A program made the position numbers and the translations under genes. Positions 28,525 through 37,820 of a stretch of DNA of 64,000 nt are shown here, piece after piece. The stretch lies in the NCBI GenBank assembly GCA_963727835.1, contig CAVSIB010000016.1, forward strand, positions 1-64,000, given 5' to 3'. This DNA is from G026625185 sp963727835 (GTDB taxonomy: Bacteria; Desulfobacterota; WTBG01; JAGOGO01). How positions within the stretch are numbered: the stretch's first letter is position 1; every line of letters begins with the position of its first letter. The notes below the pieces were generated by a model. That model was given only the letters and a program-made list of their open reading frames with translations, ran no database searches and was not told the origin of the DNA.

Positions 28525-29421
28525 GTGAAGCGATTTTATTATTTTATTAAAAAAGCTTTTCAAAACTTAAGACACTTTTTTCTTATCAACCTTATTACTG
28601 TTGGCATCATCAGCCTTTCTTTGCTAGTGCTCAGCACCTTTTTTATGGTATTTTTAAACCTCCAAACTTACCTGAATAAATGGAAGGACCAAATCCAGGT
28701 TTCCGTTTACTTGGCGGATAGCAATACGCCTGAAGATATTCCTTTAATCCAAAAAAAAATAAACTCATTTCCACAGGTGAAAAAATTGTCCCTTATCACC
28801 AAAGAAGAAGCGCTCAGTTTTTTTAAAGACAGCTTTCCCGGACAAAAGAAGGCGTTAGAAAGTTTGAAAGATAATCCTCTTCCTGCTTCAATGGATATTC
28901 AACTGCAGGATGAGTATCGAGGTCCTGAGGAAGTAAAATTTTTTGCCCTCCAGATTAAAAAAATACCCGGCGTTGAAGACGTGGAGTATGGTCAAACCTG
29001 GATTGAGGGGTATGCAAATTTTCTAAGATTCATGCGATCAGCAGGATTAGCAGTGGGAGTTGTTATTTTGCTGGCCACAATCTTTATTATCTCCAATACC
29101 ATAAAACTTACGCTTTTTGCCCGAAAAGATGAGATCGAGATAATGAAACTCGTAGGCGCAACCAATTTTTTTATAAGAGTCCCTTTCTTTCTGGAGGGAA
29201 TTCTCCAAGGTCTCTTGGGCGCTTTTTTTGCACTCATTGTCCTGTTCGTTTCCTATCAACTCTTTAGCAACTGGATCGCCCAATCATCGTATTTCTCGTT
29301 AAAATTTTTTAAAATATTTTTTCTTCCGCTTCCTTACCTTCTTCTTATTACTGCGGTGGGGGTGGCAACAGGATTCTTGGGGAGTTTTTTCTCTTTGGGC
29401 AGATATTTAAAGTATGAATAA
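28525..29421 (+). CDS. ftsX: Cell division membrane protein FtsX
   Basis: 298 residues from GTG 28525. One N-terminal membrane helix (FLINLITVGIISLSLLVLST), an extracytoplasmic domain of about 120 residues with KWKDQIQVSVYLAD and VEDVEYGQTWIEGY, and three C-terminal helices give the FtsX topology; AVGVVILLATIFIISNTIKL and KDEIEIMKLVGATNFFIRVP are family signatures. It overlaps the next gene by eight bases. It passes the ATP-driven signal of FtsE to the periplasmic activator. Confidence 0.95.
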   Translation: MKRFYYFIKKAFQNLRHFFLINLITVGIISLSLLVLSTFFMVFLNLQTYLNKWKDQIQVSVYLADSNTPEDIPLIQKKINSFPQVKKLSLITKEEALSFFKDSFPGQKKALESLKDNPLPASMDIQLQDEYRGPEEVKFFALQIKKIPGVEDVEYGQTWIEGYANFLRFMRSAGLAVGVVILLATIFIISNTIKLTLFARKDEIEIMKLVGATNFFIRVPFFLEGILQGLLGAFFALIVLFVSYQLFSNWIAQSSYFSLKFFKIFFLPLPYLLLITAVGVATGFLGSFFSLGRYLKYE

Positions 29422-30589
29422 AAAGTTATTGTTTTTTTTAGCGTTAGTCTTTTCTGGTTTTTTTGCCCTTTCTGGAGACTTAAAAGCTGAGGAAAAAAAA
29501 GCACCTAAGGAAAAAAATGAATTAAAAGAGATTCAAAAAAAAATTGAAGCTAAACAGGCCCGAATCAAAAAAGCTGAAAAAACGGAAGAAAAAGTCATTT
29601 CTGATTTAGACGACATCGAAGAAGTGCTTTCCCAAAAACAACAAGAACTTAAACATTATGGGGTCAACTTAAAAAATCAGGAGAAAAAGATTACTGCTTT
29701 AAATCAGGAAATTGACAAACTAAAGGCAGAAATAATTCAAGAGGAAAGGTTTTTGGCTGATCGGGTAAAGGTTCTTTACCAACTGGGACGCTTGAGTTTT
29801 TCAAAAGCAATTTTTTCTTCTGAGTCTTTTTCTACATTGATGCGACGGTATGGTTACCTAACCCGATTAATTGATTATAATGTGGGCACAATTAATGATT
29901 ATTCCCAAAAACTCGATCTGCTCCAACACGACAAACAAAGACTCAAGGAGACCGAAAATGCACTGGAAGTTTTGACCCAACAAACCCGTTCCGTTCAGAA
30001 AACAATTCTTAACCATCAAGAAGAAAAAACTAGTTTATTAGTCAGGGTCAGATCGGAAAAGCAACTCCAGCTTAAGGCGCTCGAAGAACTTAAGCAGGCT
30101 TCCCAACGGCTCCAGAGATTGATTGATAAGTTGGATAAGCAAAAAGCCATAACGTCTCTTCCTTCTGAAAAGTTTCCCTCGGAATACCCTTTTTCCTTAC
30201 GGGGAAAGCTCGATTTCCCCGTGGAGGGCAAAGTCATTACTTTCTTTGGCGAGCATGAAGACCAAGAATTTGCCACCGTCTCTTTCAATAAGGGAATTGA
30301 AATAACTGCCCGACTCGGAAGCCCGATAAAGGCAGTCTTAAAGGGTACTGTTATTTATTCCGGGTGGTTTAAAGGTTACGGAAATATTATTATCATTGAT
30401 CATGGTGCTGGGCTTTATACCCTTTCTGGTCATGTTTCCGAGCTTTTAAAACCGGTGGGCACCCCAGTGAAAACCGGAGAGACAATCGCCCTTGTGGGTG
30501 ATACTGGATCGCTTAAGGGCTCTAACCTTTACTTTGAAATTAGGCACCACGGCCAGCCCTTAAATCCGCTGGAGTGGTTAAAAAAATAA
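29414..30589 (+). CDS. envC: EnvC-like murein hydrolase activator (M23/LytM domain)
   Basis: 391 residues: Sec signal (LLFFLALVFSGFFALSGDLKA), a long coiled coil from about residue 30 to 250 (ELKEIQKKIEAKQARIKKAE and following), and a C-terminal LytM domain. In active M23 peptidases the first zinc ligands lie in HxGxD; here the site reads FNKGIEIT, so His and Asp are replaced, while LSGHVSEL and FEIRHHGQPLNP remain. Loss of zinc ligands is typical of EnvC-type activators that stimulate amidases instead of cutting. It overlaps ftsX and so is part of the FtsEX system. Confidence 0.92.
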   Translation: MNKKLLFFLALVFSGFFALSGDLKAEEKKAPKEKNELKEIQKKIEAKQARIKKAEKTEEKVISDLDDIEEVLSQKQQELKHYGVNLKNQEKKITALNQEIDKLKAEIIQEERFLADRVKVLYQLGRLSFSKAIFSSESFSTLMRRYGYLTRLIDYNVGTINDYSQKLDLLQHDKQRLKETENALEVLTQQTRSVQKTILNHQEEKTSLLVRVRSEKQLQLKALEELKQASQRLQRLIDKLDKQKAITSLPSEKFPSEYPFSLRGKLDFPVEGKVITFFGEHEDQEFATVSFNKGIEITARLGSPIKAVLKGTVIYSGWFKGYGNIIIIDHGAGLYTLSGHVSELLKPVGTPVKTGETIALVGDTGSLKGSNLYFEIRHHGQPLNPLEWLKK

Positions 30590-30615
30590 ACGGATAAGCA
30601 TAAGGAGAGGAAAAA

Positions 30616-31944
30616 GTGAAATTGAAAAAACTTAGATCGCCGTGGCTTCTGATTTTTGGTTTTTTTATTATCGGCTATATGGTCGGTGAACACGGAGAGC
30701 GCATTGTCTCCGCGGTTACGGACAAAAATTACGAAAACCTGAAACTCTTTAGCGATGTGCTCTATATCGTTCAGAAGGACTACGTGGAGGAACCTAAGGT
30801 TGACCAGCTGGTTGAAGGGGCGATAAACGGCATGTTAAACACTTTAGATCCCCATTCCTCCTATATGCCCCCTGATGTTTATAAAGAGATGCAGGTTGAA
30901 ACTCAAGGCAAATTTGGTGGATTAGGAATAGAAATTACCATCAAAGATGAAATGCTTACCGTTGTCTCTCCGATTGAAGACACCCCTGCTTATCAAGCAG
31001 GAATAAAGGCTGGAGACCAGATTGTAAAGATAGAAGAGGAGTTTACCAAAAATATGACCATGTTCGACGCAGTAAAAAAGCTCAGAGGTAAAGAAGGAAC
31101 GAAAGTGACCCTTACGATTATGCGAGAAGGTTTTACGCAACCAAAAGATTTCACGCTTACCCGAGCGACTATTCAAATAAAGAGTGTCAAGTCTAAAATA
31201 GTAGACGAAAGGATTGGCTATATCCGGATAACTCAGTTCCAGGAGCAGACAACGAGAGACTTCCGGAAAGCTTTGGCTGAACTTGAGTCTAAAGTGACTT
31301 CGCTTCAAGGCCTTATCCTGGATTTGCGCAATAATCCGGGAGGGTTGCTCGACTCAGCGGTGGAGGTAAGTGACGAGTTTATTGATTCGGGCCTCATTGT
31401 TTATACTGAAGGCCGCTCTGAGGGACAAAAGATGGAGTTTAAAGCAAAAAATAATGGGCCCAAACATCACCACCCAATGATCGTCCTCGTCAATGCAGGA
31501 AGCGCGAGTGGATCAGAAATTGTGGCCGGTGCTTTACAAGACTATGGGCTGGCTGTTTTGCTCGGGACCAGGACCTTTGGTAAAGGCTCGGTCCAGACCG
31601 TGATCCCGCTGGACAATGGAGCAGGCCTGCGGCTCACCACCGCCAAGTATTTCACACCCAAGGGCCGCTCAATTCACGCTAAAGGCATTGAACCTGATGT
31701 GATAGTAGAAGACAAAACTGAGGCTGAAGAGGCTTCATCGCCAAAAGTCAAAATCATGCGGGAAAAAGATTTGGAAAATTTCTACCGGAACGCTAAACCA
31801 AAAGAGAAATCCGATGATGTCTCTAAAGAAGTCCCGGAAAAAAATCAAGGGAAAAATGCAGATGATCCCCAGCTTAACCGGGCGATCGGGATTCTAAAAA
31901 GCTGGGAGATTTTTAAGGGAAAAGATAATAATAAACCTGCCTAA
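30616..31944 (+). CDS. ctpA: S41 C-terminal processing peptidase
   Basis: 442 residues from GTG 30616 with AAGGAGAGG upstream. A single N-terminal membrane segment (WLLIFGFFIIGYMVGEHG), a PDZ domain (GGLGIEITIKDEMLTVVSP), and the S41 core with GYIRITQF, ILDLRNNPGGLL, the nucleophile Ser in NAGSASGSEIVAGAL and the Lys in RTFGKGSVQTVIPL. The C-terminal 80 residues are charged and low in complexity. It is anchored in the inner membrane and cuts periplasmic proteins. The usual neighbour of EnvC in many genomes, 26 bases apart here. Confidence 0.95.
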   Translation: MKLKKLRSPWLLIFGFFIIGYMVGEHGERIVSAVTDKNYENLKLFSDVLYIVQKDYVEEPKVDQLVEGAINGMLNTLDPHSSYMPPDVYKEMQVETQGKFGGLGIEITIKDEMLTVVSPIEDTPAYQAGIKAGDQIVKIEEEFTKNMTMFDAVKKLRGKEGTKVTLTIMREGFTQPKDFTLTRATIQIKSVKSKIVDERIGYIRITQFQEQTTRDFRKALAELESKVTSLQGLILDLRNNPGGLLDSAVEVSDEFIDSGLIVYTEGRSEGQKMEFKAKNNGPKHHHPMIVLVNAGSASGSEIVAGALQDYGLAVLLGTRTFGKGSVQTVIPLDNGAGLRLTTAKYFTPKGRSIHAKGIEPDVIVEDKTEAEEASSPKVKIMREKDLENFYRNAKPKEKSDDVSKEVPEKNQGKNADDPQLNRAIGILKSWEIFKGKDNNKPA

Positions 31945-31971
31945 ATCATATTAAACGCACGAGGTTGCCTT

Positions 31972-32361
31972 ATGATAGAATTACATGTTTGGGAACTTGT
32001 ATTGTTAGTTTTAATAGTAGTGTTCTTGGGGGGGATATTTATCTTTATTCTGGTCTCACTGCTCCCCCTCACAAAACAACTTAAAAAGACCTCTCAACAG
32101 CTCGAAATAGCTGCTTCCAGTTTGAACAAAGTCATCAATGTTGACTTCAAGGGTTTGTTAAACCGGGGCGAAAGAGTTTTGGGAAACTGGGAAGAAGAGC
32201 TTCAGCCTTTAATAGTGGAGAAGGTCAGAAATATTCCTTCCGCAACCGCACAGTTTGCCTTTTCCGAAGTGGGTAGCCGACTTTTCCGGGTTCTGATCCT
32301 TTGGGCCCTGAAAGAAGCGTGGGGAAAGATACGGGGAAAGCGAAAACAAAAGAGTTCTTGA
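31972..32361 (+). CDS. DUF948-like single-pass membrane protein
   Basis: 129 residues with one N-terminal membrane helix (ELVLLVLIVVFLGGIFIFIL) followed by a helical stretch LTKQLKKTSQQLEIAASSLN, which is the usual arrangement of DUF948 proteins. The role of the family is unknown. The C-terminus is basic (GKIRGKRKQKSS). Often found next to YtxH proteins, as here. Confidence 0.65.
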   Translation: MIELHVWELVLLVLIVVFLGGIFIFILVSLLPLTKQLKKTSQQLEIAASSLNKVINVDFKGLLNRGERVLGNWEEELQPLIVEKVRNIPSATAQFAFSEVGSRLFRVLILWALKEAWGKIRGKRKQKSS

Positions 32362-32427
32362 TTGAAATAATGTTGTTTGTGATAAGGGTAGGAGCAATTT
32401 ATCACGTGAGAGAAAGGGGGTGATTAT

Positions 32428-32724
32428 ATGAATTCTGATCGGACGGAGTATGGTTTTGCTGCTCTCACCTTAGCCTTTGTCGCTGGAGGTCTTATCGGTG
32501 CAACTCTTGGGGTGCTTTTTGCTCCCCGTCCAGGAGTTGAGACGAGAGAAAAAATAAAAGAGCGAGCAGAGGAAGCCCGGGAAAAACTAAGGGGTGCCGT
32601 TGAGACGATCCGGGATAAAGCAGAGGGGTTAGGGGAAACAGGAAAAGAAAAATATGCGGAGGTCTGCGGAAAAGTCCGAGACTCGGTAGACAAAATTAAA
32701 GAAAAGGTTCACCATTCAGAGTAA
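32428..32724 (+). CDS. YtxH-domain protein
   Basis: 98 residues. One glycine-rich membrane helix (FVAGGLIGATLGVLFAPRPG) followed by an amphipathic charged helix (KIKERAEEAREKLRGAVETI) is the YtxH pattern. The ribosome site AAAGGGGGTGAT lies just before the ATG. Relatives are linked to general stress response in Firmicutes; here the role is unknown. Last gene of the ftsE series. Confidence 0.85.
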   Translation: MNSDRTEYGFAALTLAFVAGGLIGATLGVLFAPRPGVETREKIKERAEEAREKLRGAVETIRDKAEGLGETGKEKYAEVCGKVRDSVDKIKEKVHHSE

Positions 32725-32756
32725 CCGAAGAATAAATTCGTTTTCGGCAGTTTTAC

Positions 32757-33255
32757 TCACCACGCGCCCGATGGAGGTAATGGTAATACTCTCACGGGGA
32801 CAAGCTTCTTTTGTTGAAAAAAAGAGGTTTGTCCCTTTCTTTTACAAGCGGGTTTGTTTTTATGTTTTCTGTTTTTTGAAGCCTTCTTAAACTTTTTAAG
32901 CAAAACGTCAAGATCTTCGCTCGTTATCTTGTTCATCTCAACCAGTATTTCCCCAAGCAAAGGCCGGCTTATTTTTTGCCTTTCGAGTAACCTTTCAACC
33001 TCTTTGTTTTTCAAAAATCCTTTTTCAACCGCAAGCTCTCCAAATAGCTTAGCAGTGCTAATCCGGGCATTGAGAACCTCAAAGACCTGGTTGATGGAAA
33101 GAATTCTTTCCTGAAGTGCGATCTAGCCGACAGCGATACTTCTTTTTTCTGAAGGTTAAGGGCTTCAAGTGCTGCTGCGACATCAACAATACCATGCTTA
33201 ACCAAAAATTGACAAAATCTCTCTGCCCCGTTCTCCTCCTTCCCTTAAAAACAAA
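32757..33255 (-). CDS. Conserved hypothetical helical protein (one frameshift)
   Basis: The minus strand reads ENGAERFCQFLVKHGIVD, VAAALEALNLQKKEVSLSA, then after one indel near 33120 LQERILSINQVFEVLNARIS, KLFGELAVEKGFLKNKEVE and LLGEILVEMNKITSEDLDVL. The two final segments repeat a pattern (LGE.L.E.G.I....L) seen in the N-terminal domains of PilB/GspE ATPases and in small two-repeat proteins, so it is a small all-helical protein. AAGGAGG lies near 33245 but no ATG is in frame with the first segment, so the start is uncertain. The tail (CKRKGQTSFFQQ and on) may be beyond another indel. Confidence 0.5.
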
Positions 33256-33269
33256 CATTGATGGCAAAA

Positions 33270-33569
33270 CTAAAGAACCTTCGTAATCTCCCTTTTGGTT
33301 CTTCCTTTAAATTGAGAGCTGAAAGAAGGCACATCTCCCATATTTTCGTCAAGGTAACAGCGCACAACTCGATGCATGGGGAAAAAAACGGTGGTGGGAA
33401 AAATGATGGTTGTCGGTTGTCTTTGGGTAAACTGCTTCGTCCAGTCGCTAAACGAGTTTACATCCACTCCCTTAATGGTAATCCCAGAAGGTGAAATGCT
33501 AAGGAGTTTTCCGACGATCTTTTCTTTCGGGTCCTGGAGATTGAGGATTATTATGCTTCCGTTTTCCAT
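33270..33569 (-). CDS. Conserved hypothetical, PilZ-like small protein
   Basis: 99 residues. KEKIVGKLLSISPSGITIKG, DVNSFSDWTKQF and TVFFPMHRVVRCYLDENMGD describe a small beta-rich protein of a conserved family often annotated only as hypothetical; the first part resembles PilZ-type beta barrels, but the RxxxR and D/NxSxxG c-di-GMP motifs are not evident. It lies immediately upstream of the two-repeat helical gene on the same strand. No function assigned. Confidence 0.65.
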   Translation of the reverse strand: MENGSIIILNLQDPKEKIVGKLLSISPSGITIKGVDVNSFSDWTKQFTQRQPTTIIFPTTVFFPMHRVVRCYLDENMGDVPSFSSQFKGRTKREITKVL

Positions 33570-33752
33570 GTTTGCTTTTTTATTGCAAAAGTACCTCTTG
33601 CTGCCCTTTTAACGAAAGGAATTGAATTTTTTCTATCTTAGCAAAAAATCATTATTTGTAAAAAAATTATCTTCCTCTATTTCACATTACCATACAAAAA
33701 AAGGATAGAAACAATCCCTGTGATTCATTAAAGATATACAACCCATATTGCT

Positions 33753-34743
33753 CTATTCAATATGGTGAAGGATCCTTTGAACCACATGATCATACGTATG
33801 GTGTTCATGAACATAGTGATATCCTTCTCTGCTAATCCTTTCTCTTTCCTCATCTTTTTTGAGATATTCAGCAATAAGATTGAGGCACTCCTCAACACTA
33901 TGATACCAAACCAGATGCTTTTTATTGATAAAAATTTTTTCCAGACCCGGAACATAGCGGGTAAGGAGAAACCCCCCGCACCCCAACGTTATCCAGGTTC
34001 GGTTGGAGAAGTATCCTTCTACCTGATACGGACACATCAATGCCCAAAATTATTTTTGTCCCTGAACAAATCCTTGCAAATTCATCCGGATAGACATTGC
34101 GCTTATGACATTTTAATCCGTGCCTTTTCCACCTCCCCCCCCAAACTTTGAGGTTAAAATGTTTAACAACCTCCTTTATAAGGTTAATCCTCTCACGCCC
34201 CTCAGCTCCGCCGATAAAAGCCACGTCGCTTTTCCATTTCTTACTTTTACTTTTAATAATTCGGTGCGCTTCTCGATCGCATCCCTGAGTAATGAAAATA
34301 GGGTTTTTTATCCCCTGCTCCTTCAAAAAAGAAATCTGCCCCTGGTTAGTAATAAAAAAATAGTCGACTAATTTCCCCCGTTCAATCATCTCTTCTTTAT
34401 AAGGAGTAATAAACTCCGAAAACTCGCTACTATCAGAAAGAGCTATTAAGTCCGGAAGGTAAATGGCAACCTTGGTCTTCCTGGCGATCTGGGACAACAT
34501 CTTAAATGGGATATCAATACTATTGATAAAAACCAATTGAGGTTGGAAACGATTCAAGGTGGAAAAAAGATATTTTTCCGTAAGCCATTTTCCCCAGCGC
34601 CGCTCTATCCTTCGATAATTGATAGCGCGCACTGTGATGCCCTGGTTACGAAAGGCTTTTATGAAAAATGAGGTGGTTTGGGTGCGTTTTCGTGTCTTTC
34701 CAAAAAAAAGAAGCCGGTTAATTTTTTCGGACATGGTTAACAT
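33753..34743 (-). CDS. CgeB-like glycosyltransferase (one frameshift)
   Basis: About 330 residues after repair. The N-terminal frame has LLFFGKTRKRTQTTSFFIKA, PQLVFINSIDIPFK, YLPDLIALSD, FFITNQGQISFLKEQGIKN and DVAFIGGAEGRERINLI; the C-terminal frame has YFSNRTWITLGCGGFLLTRY, GLEKIFINKKHLVWYHSVEE and ISREGYHYVHEHHTYDH. These are the two halves of DUF3880/CgeB-type GT-B proteins, which are putative glycosyltransferases. The break is near 34025. The start overlaps the end of the dual-kinase/GT4 gene, so the two are probably translated together and act on the same surface glycan. Confidence 0.8.
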
Positions 34744-37553
34744 CTCTGTCCAGCAATCATTTTTTGATAAACTTTAATATTGCCTTCAACCATACCATCA
34801 GCGCTAAACTTTTCCACGACCTTCATTCTGCCTTCTTTTGCCATTTCCTTGGCTTTATCATAGTTATTTAAGGTCCAGATGATCCCATGAGCCAAAGCAT
34901 CCGGATCAGCAGGCGGAACCAGAAGGCCTGTTTCTTCATGAGTAATAATTTCAGGAATCCCACCAACACGAGTGGCGACAACCGGAACATCTAAAGCAAG
35001 GGCGTCGATAATTGTAGTACAAAAGCCTTCATCCAGACTCGAAAACACCGATACAGTAAAAATGTTCATAAACACACCCACATCATCGCGAAAACCTGTA
35101 AAAGTTATGTTTTTGGCTAAACCTAAACGTGAGGTAATTTCTTTTAATTCATTTTCAAGTTCCCCTTTGCCAATGATAAAAAGATGAGCCTGCGGAAATT
35201 TTTTTACCACTTTCTCCATTGCCTCGATAAGCCATCTTTGCCCTTTGACTTCCAGCAGATTGGCCACATTTCCGAGAATTGGAATACCGGGTGGCAAAGA
35301 GAATTCACGGAAGACACAATCCCCCTTGAGTCCCTGATAGCAATCCATATCTGTGCCGCTATGCACTACCGATATCTTTTTCAATGGGATGCCATCTTTG
35401 GTAAGCACATCTTTAATACTCTGCGACACCGCAATGATATGGTCGATACATTTTGTGTACTTAATAACATTCAATCCCAAAAAATTGTGTCGAAAGATAC
35501 TGAAATTTACTCGGCGGGTAACAATACGTATCGGTGGTTTTTTCAGAAAGCACGATGCCCACGCCACCAGAGCCTGCGCATGGGGAGTATGGCAATGAAT
35601 TATATCATAGTTTTCTTTTTTTATTTTCAGGGCAAGCTTAAAAGCAGCGAAAAAATCTATTTCTCCTCTCATCTTAAGGGGAAAAGTGATAATGCTTTTC
35701 TGAAGAGCGCGTTGGTAGAGACTTCCATCAGGTTGGCAGATCAGGTGTGCAAAATGGCCACGATTATTGAGCCCCTCCATGAGATACATCACTTGCCGCT
35801 CTCCCCCTCCCATGGATAACTCAGAATTGATGTGGAGAATTTTAAGAAAACGGTCTCCGATAGAGGGGGGATGTTTTCTCTTAAAACTCACACCATATTG
35901 GGCTTGTTTGAAGGCGTTTGTACTGGAGCTGCAGATGGTTAAAATTCGACGGTAGATTGTTTTTCTCTGTTTGCGGGTCCATTTATTTTTTTCACTGTAA
36001 TCTTTAAAAAATTTAATTCGGTCAGAAGGAGATAGGCATTGCTCAATCGTAGCATTGAGTTGAGCGAAGTTTTTAATCCGGTGAGAAAGCGAAACCCCTT
36101 TGCCAAAATATACCCGGTCAGTATCTACGATTAAGCATTCCCACTCTTTTTCTCCCTTTTCTTTAATCAAAAAATTGTCCGACTTTAAGTCACCATGATA
36201 AATCCTTTTCTGATGAAGGGTCCGAATAAAAATCGCCATAAAAGAAATGAAAGCCCTTTTCTTTTGAAAAACTTCGGGATTGGAGGGAGCTTTAAAAATT
36301 TGGACATAGTAGCGAAGGGGAATCGCACCTTCCGCGTATTCCATAATTAAAAAGCTTCTCATCCGAACACCCAATCTCTTCTCTTCAAGAAGAGCTAAGC
36401 CACGGGGAGTGGGAATTTTTTTGATAATTAATTTATTACTATTAGCCCAGGATCGCCGGTTTCGTAACTGCGCTATCAAAAACCGAAACGAAAACCGCAA
36501 CGCGTCGTTTCTACCTTCTTTCACGAGAAAGGTCTGACCTTTTATATCAATTTTCGTGACAATAGCTTTGCGGGAAGTTTTGAGAATAGCGGGAGAAAGT
36601 TGATCACAACGGGGATGAATAATTCCCCGGATGGGCGTGGTAATCTCCTCATGCTCCTTAAGAATATCCGGAATAAGTTTAGGGTCGAATTCCCAGCGAT
36701 AAATTAAAAACTTCCCCTTCCCTTTAATAATGTTAAAAAATTTACCTGTCCGGAAGCTTTTTCTTCCCCAGCTGAGGAATCTTTGGTCCCTTAGTTTTTT
36801 GATCTGGGAAAAAATTTTTTTAGTCATGGAATTGAGTTTTTCCTCAGAAAAATCATCTTCGGAGTAATAAAGCCGGATAAACTTTTCTTGATCATTCGGT
36901 CCAAAAAGATTTACTTCAGAAATGTCAAAAATGAGAAGAGCAAGGTTAAGCATTTTTTCTTTTTCGCTCGGGTTTCTCTTAATTCGCGTTTTATATAAGT
37001 CAACAAGAAAAAAAGCGAGCGGGTCTACCCGCTCGCTTGGGACGATAATGTTTTCAAGGTGGATATCATGATGAAGGATACCTTTATGGTGAAGCAACCG
37101 CAGGTACGTGGCTAATAATTTTATAAAGGTTTCTTTTTCAAGGTCGTTTTTTATATTCTCCTTATAAAATCTATGTAAATCTATCATTTCTCCCAAAGAC
37201 TGAGTTATGAGAAATGCTTCCTTTAAAAACCCAAACTTTCGGTTGATTCCCAAGGCCACAGGATAGGGTATAGAGATATCCAGCCCCATTAACTGATTCA
37301 TGATTCGCCATTCAGTAAAAATTTTTCTGGGAAGGAAAAAATATTTCGCGGTGGTTTCCCAACCCTTAATTTTAATATGTTTGACAAAAAAAGATCCCTT
37401 CCCCTCAAGCTCCAATTTCTTCACCGTTCTTCGAGGCTTATCCTTTTTAACCTCACCTTTTCCCCTCATAAATTCCGAGACCAAATACTCCATGTCCTGA
37501 GGGTTGAGGTAAGGGAAAAGCTGCTTATTAATCTGCCAGTTGATGTGATTCAT
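34737..37553 (-). CDS. Fusion of two Kdo/WaaP-like kinase domains and a GT4 glycosyltransferase
   Basis: 938 residues in one clean frame. Residues 1-280 form a kinase-like domain of the lipopolysaccharide kinase class: SFFVKHIKIKG (ATP lysine), TEWRIMNQ (helix C Glu), GILHHDIHLENIIV (161-170) and FFLVDLYKTR with Asp185. Residues 300-545 repeat this: TFLVKEGRND (Lys345), RIYHGDLKSDNFLI (453-460) and LIVDTDRVYF (Asp477). Both keep the residues needed for catalysis. Residues 570-935 are a GT4 GT-B transferase: ILHINSELSMGGGERQ, VVHSGTDMDCY, ITFTGFRDDV and SLDEGFCTTIIDALALDVPV, where the second Glu of the EX7E motif is Asp850. No signal or membrane helix. I infer a cytoplasmic enzyme that phosphorylates and elongates lipid A core or another envelope glycan. 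Confidence 0.88.
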   Translation of the reverse strand: MNHINWQINKQLFPYLNPQDMEYLVSEFMRGKGEVKKDKPRRTVKKLELEGKGSFFVKHIKIKGWETTAKYFFLPRKIFTEWRIMNQLMGLDISIPYPVALGINRKFGFLKEAFLITQSLGEMIDLHRFYKENIKNDLEKETFIKLLATYLRLLHHKGILHHDIHLENIIVPSERVDPLAFFLVDLYKTRIKRNPSEKEKMLNLALLIFDISEVNLFGPNDQEKFIRLYYSEDDFSEEKLNSMTKKIFSQIKKLRDQRFLSWGRKSFRTGKFFNIIKGKGKFLIYRWEFDPKLIPDILKEHEEITTPIRGIIHPRCDQLSPAILKTSRKAIVTKIDIKGQTFLVKEGRNDALRFSFRFLIAQLRNRRSWANSNKLIIKKIPTPRGLALLEEKRLGVRMRSFLIMEYAEGAIPLRYYVQIFKAPSNPEVFQKKRAFISFMAIFIRTLHQKRIYHGDLKSDNFLIKEKGEKEWECLIVDTDRVYFGKGVSLSHRIKNFAQLNATIEQCLSPSDRIKFFKDYSEKNKWTRKQRKTIYRRILTICSSSTNAFKQAQYGVSFKRKHPPSIGDRFLKILHINSELSMGGGERQVMYLMEGLNNRGHFAHLICQPDGSLYQRALQKSIITFPLKMRGEIDFFAAFKLALKIKKENYDIIHCHTPHAQALVAWASCFLKKPPIRIVTRRVNFSIFRHNFLGLNVIKYTKCIDHIIAVSQSIKDVLTKDGIPLKKISVVHSGTDMDCYQGLKGDCVFREFSLPPGIPILGNVANLLEVKGQRWLIEAMEKVVKKFPQAHLFIIGKGELENELKEITSRLGLAKNITFTGFRDDVGVFMNIFTVSVFSSLDEGFCTTIIDALALDVPVVATRVGGIPEIITHEETGLLVPPADPDALAHGIIWTLNNYDKAKEMAKEGRMKVVEKFSADGMVEGNIKVYQKMIAGQRC

Positions 37554-37571
37554 CGGGACTTTTACAAGAAA

Positions 37572-37820
37572 TCAATAGGTAACGTATGATTCCCTTTTAG
37601 AGATTATCAAATAATAGGTTGCTTCTTTATAATACTTTATGGGATAGACTTCAAGATTTTTTGGAGAGAGGCCTTGTGAAATTTGAGTAAATTCTTTCTG
37701 CGACGTTAGGCAGGCATGGGGTTCATATTTTTTAGTCAGAAAATTTACAACGTCCGATTCGCCAGAAAACTTTGGAGCCACTGTATCCAAATAAAAATCG
37801 ATTAAAATCGCTTTTCCCAA
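37572..37820 (-). pseudogene. Remnant of the C-terminal domain of an ArnT/PMT-like transferase
   Basis: 82 residues from a TTG without a ribosome site. DVVNFLTKKYEPHACLTSQKEFTQI and the ending YYLIISKRES recall the soluble C-terminal domain of GT83 transferases, where a strand reading CLISxxxF and an end reading VLIS.R are usual (compare FLRSGKDTKVLISTRRDL in the transferase at 43995-45682). The membrane part is missing upstream. Probably a relic; a small real gene cannot be excluded. Confidence 0.4.

Noticed and set aside
37572..37820. Novel small protein gene
   Set aside because: The text resembles the end of GT83 transferases, starts at a TTG without a ribosome site, and is better read as a remnant.
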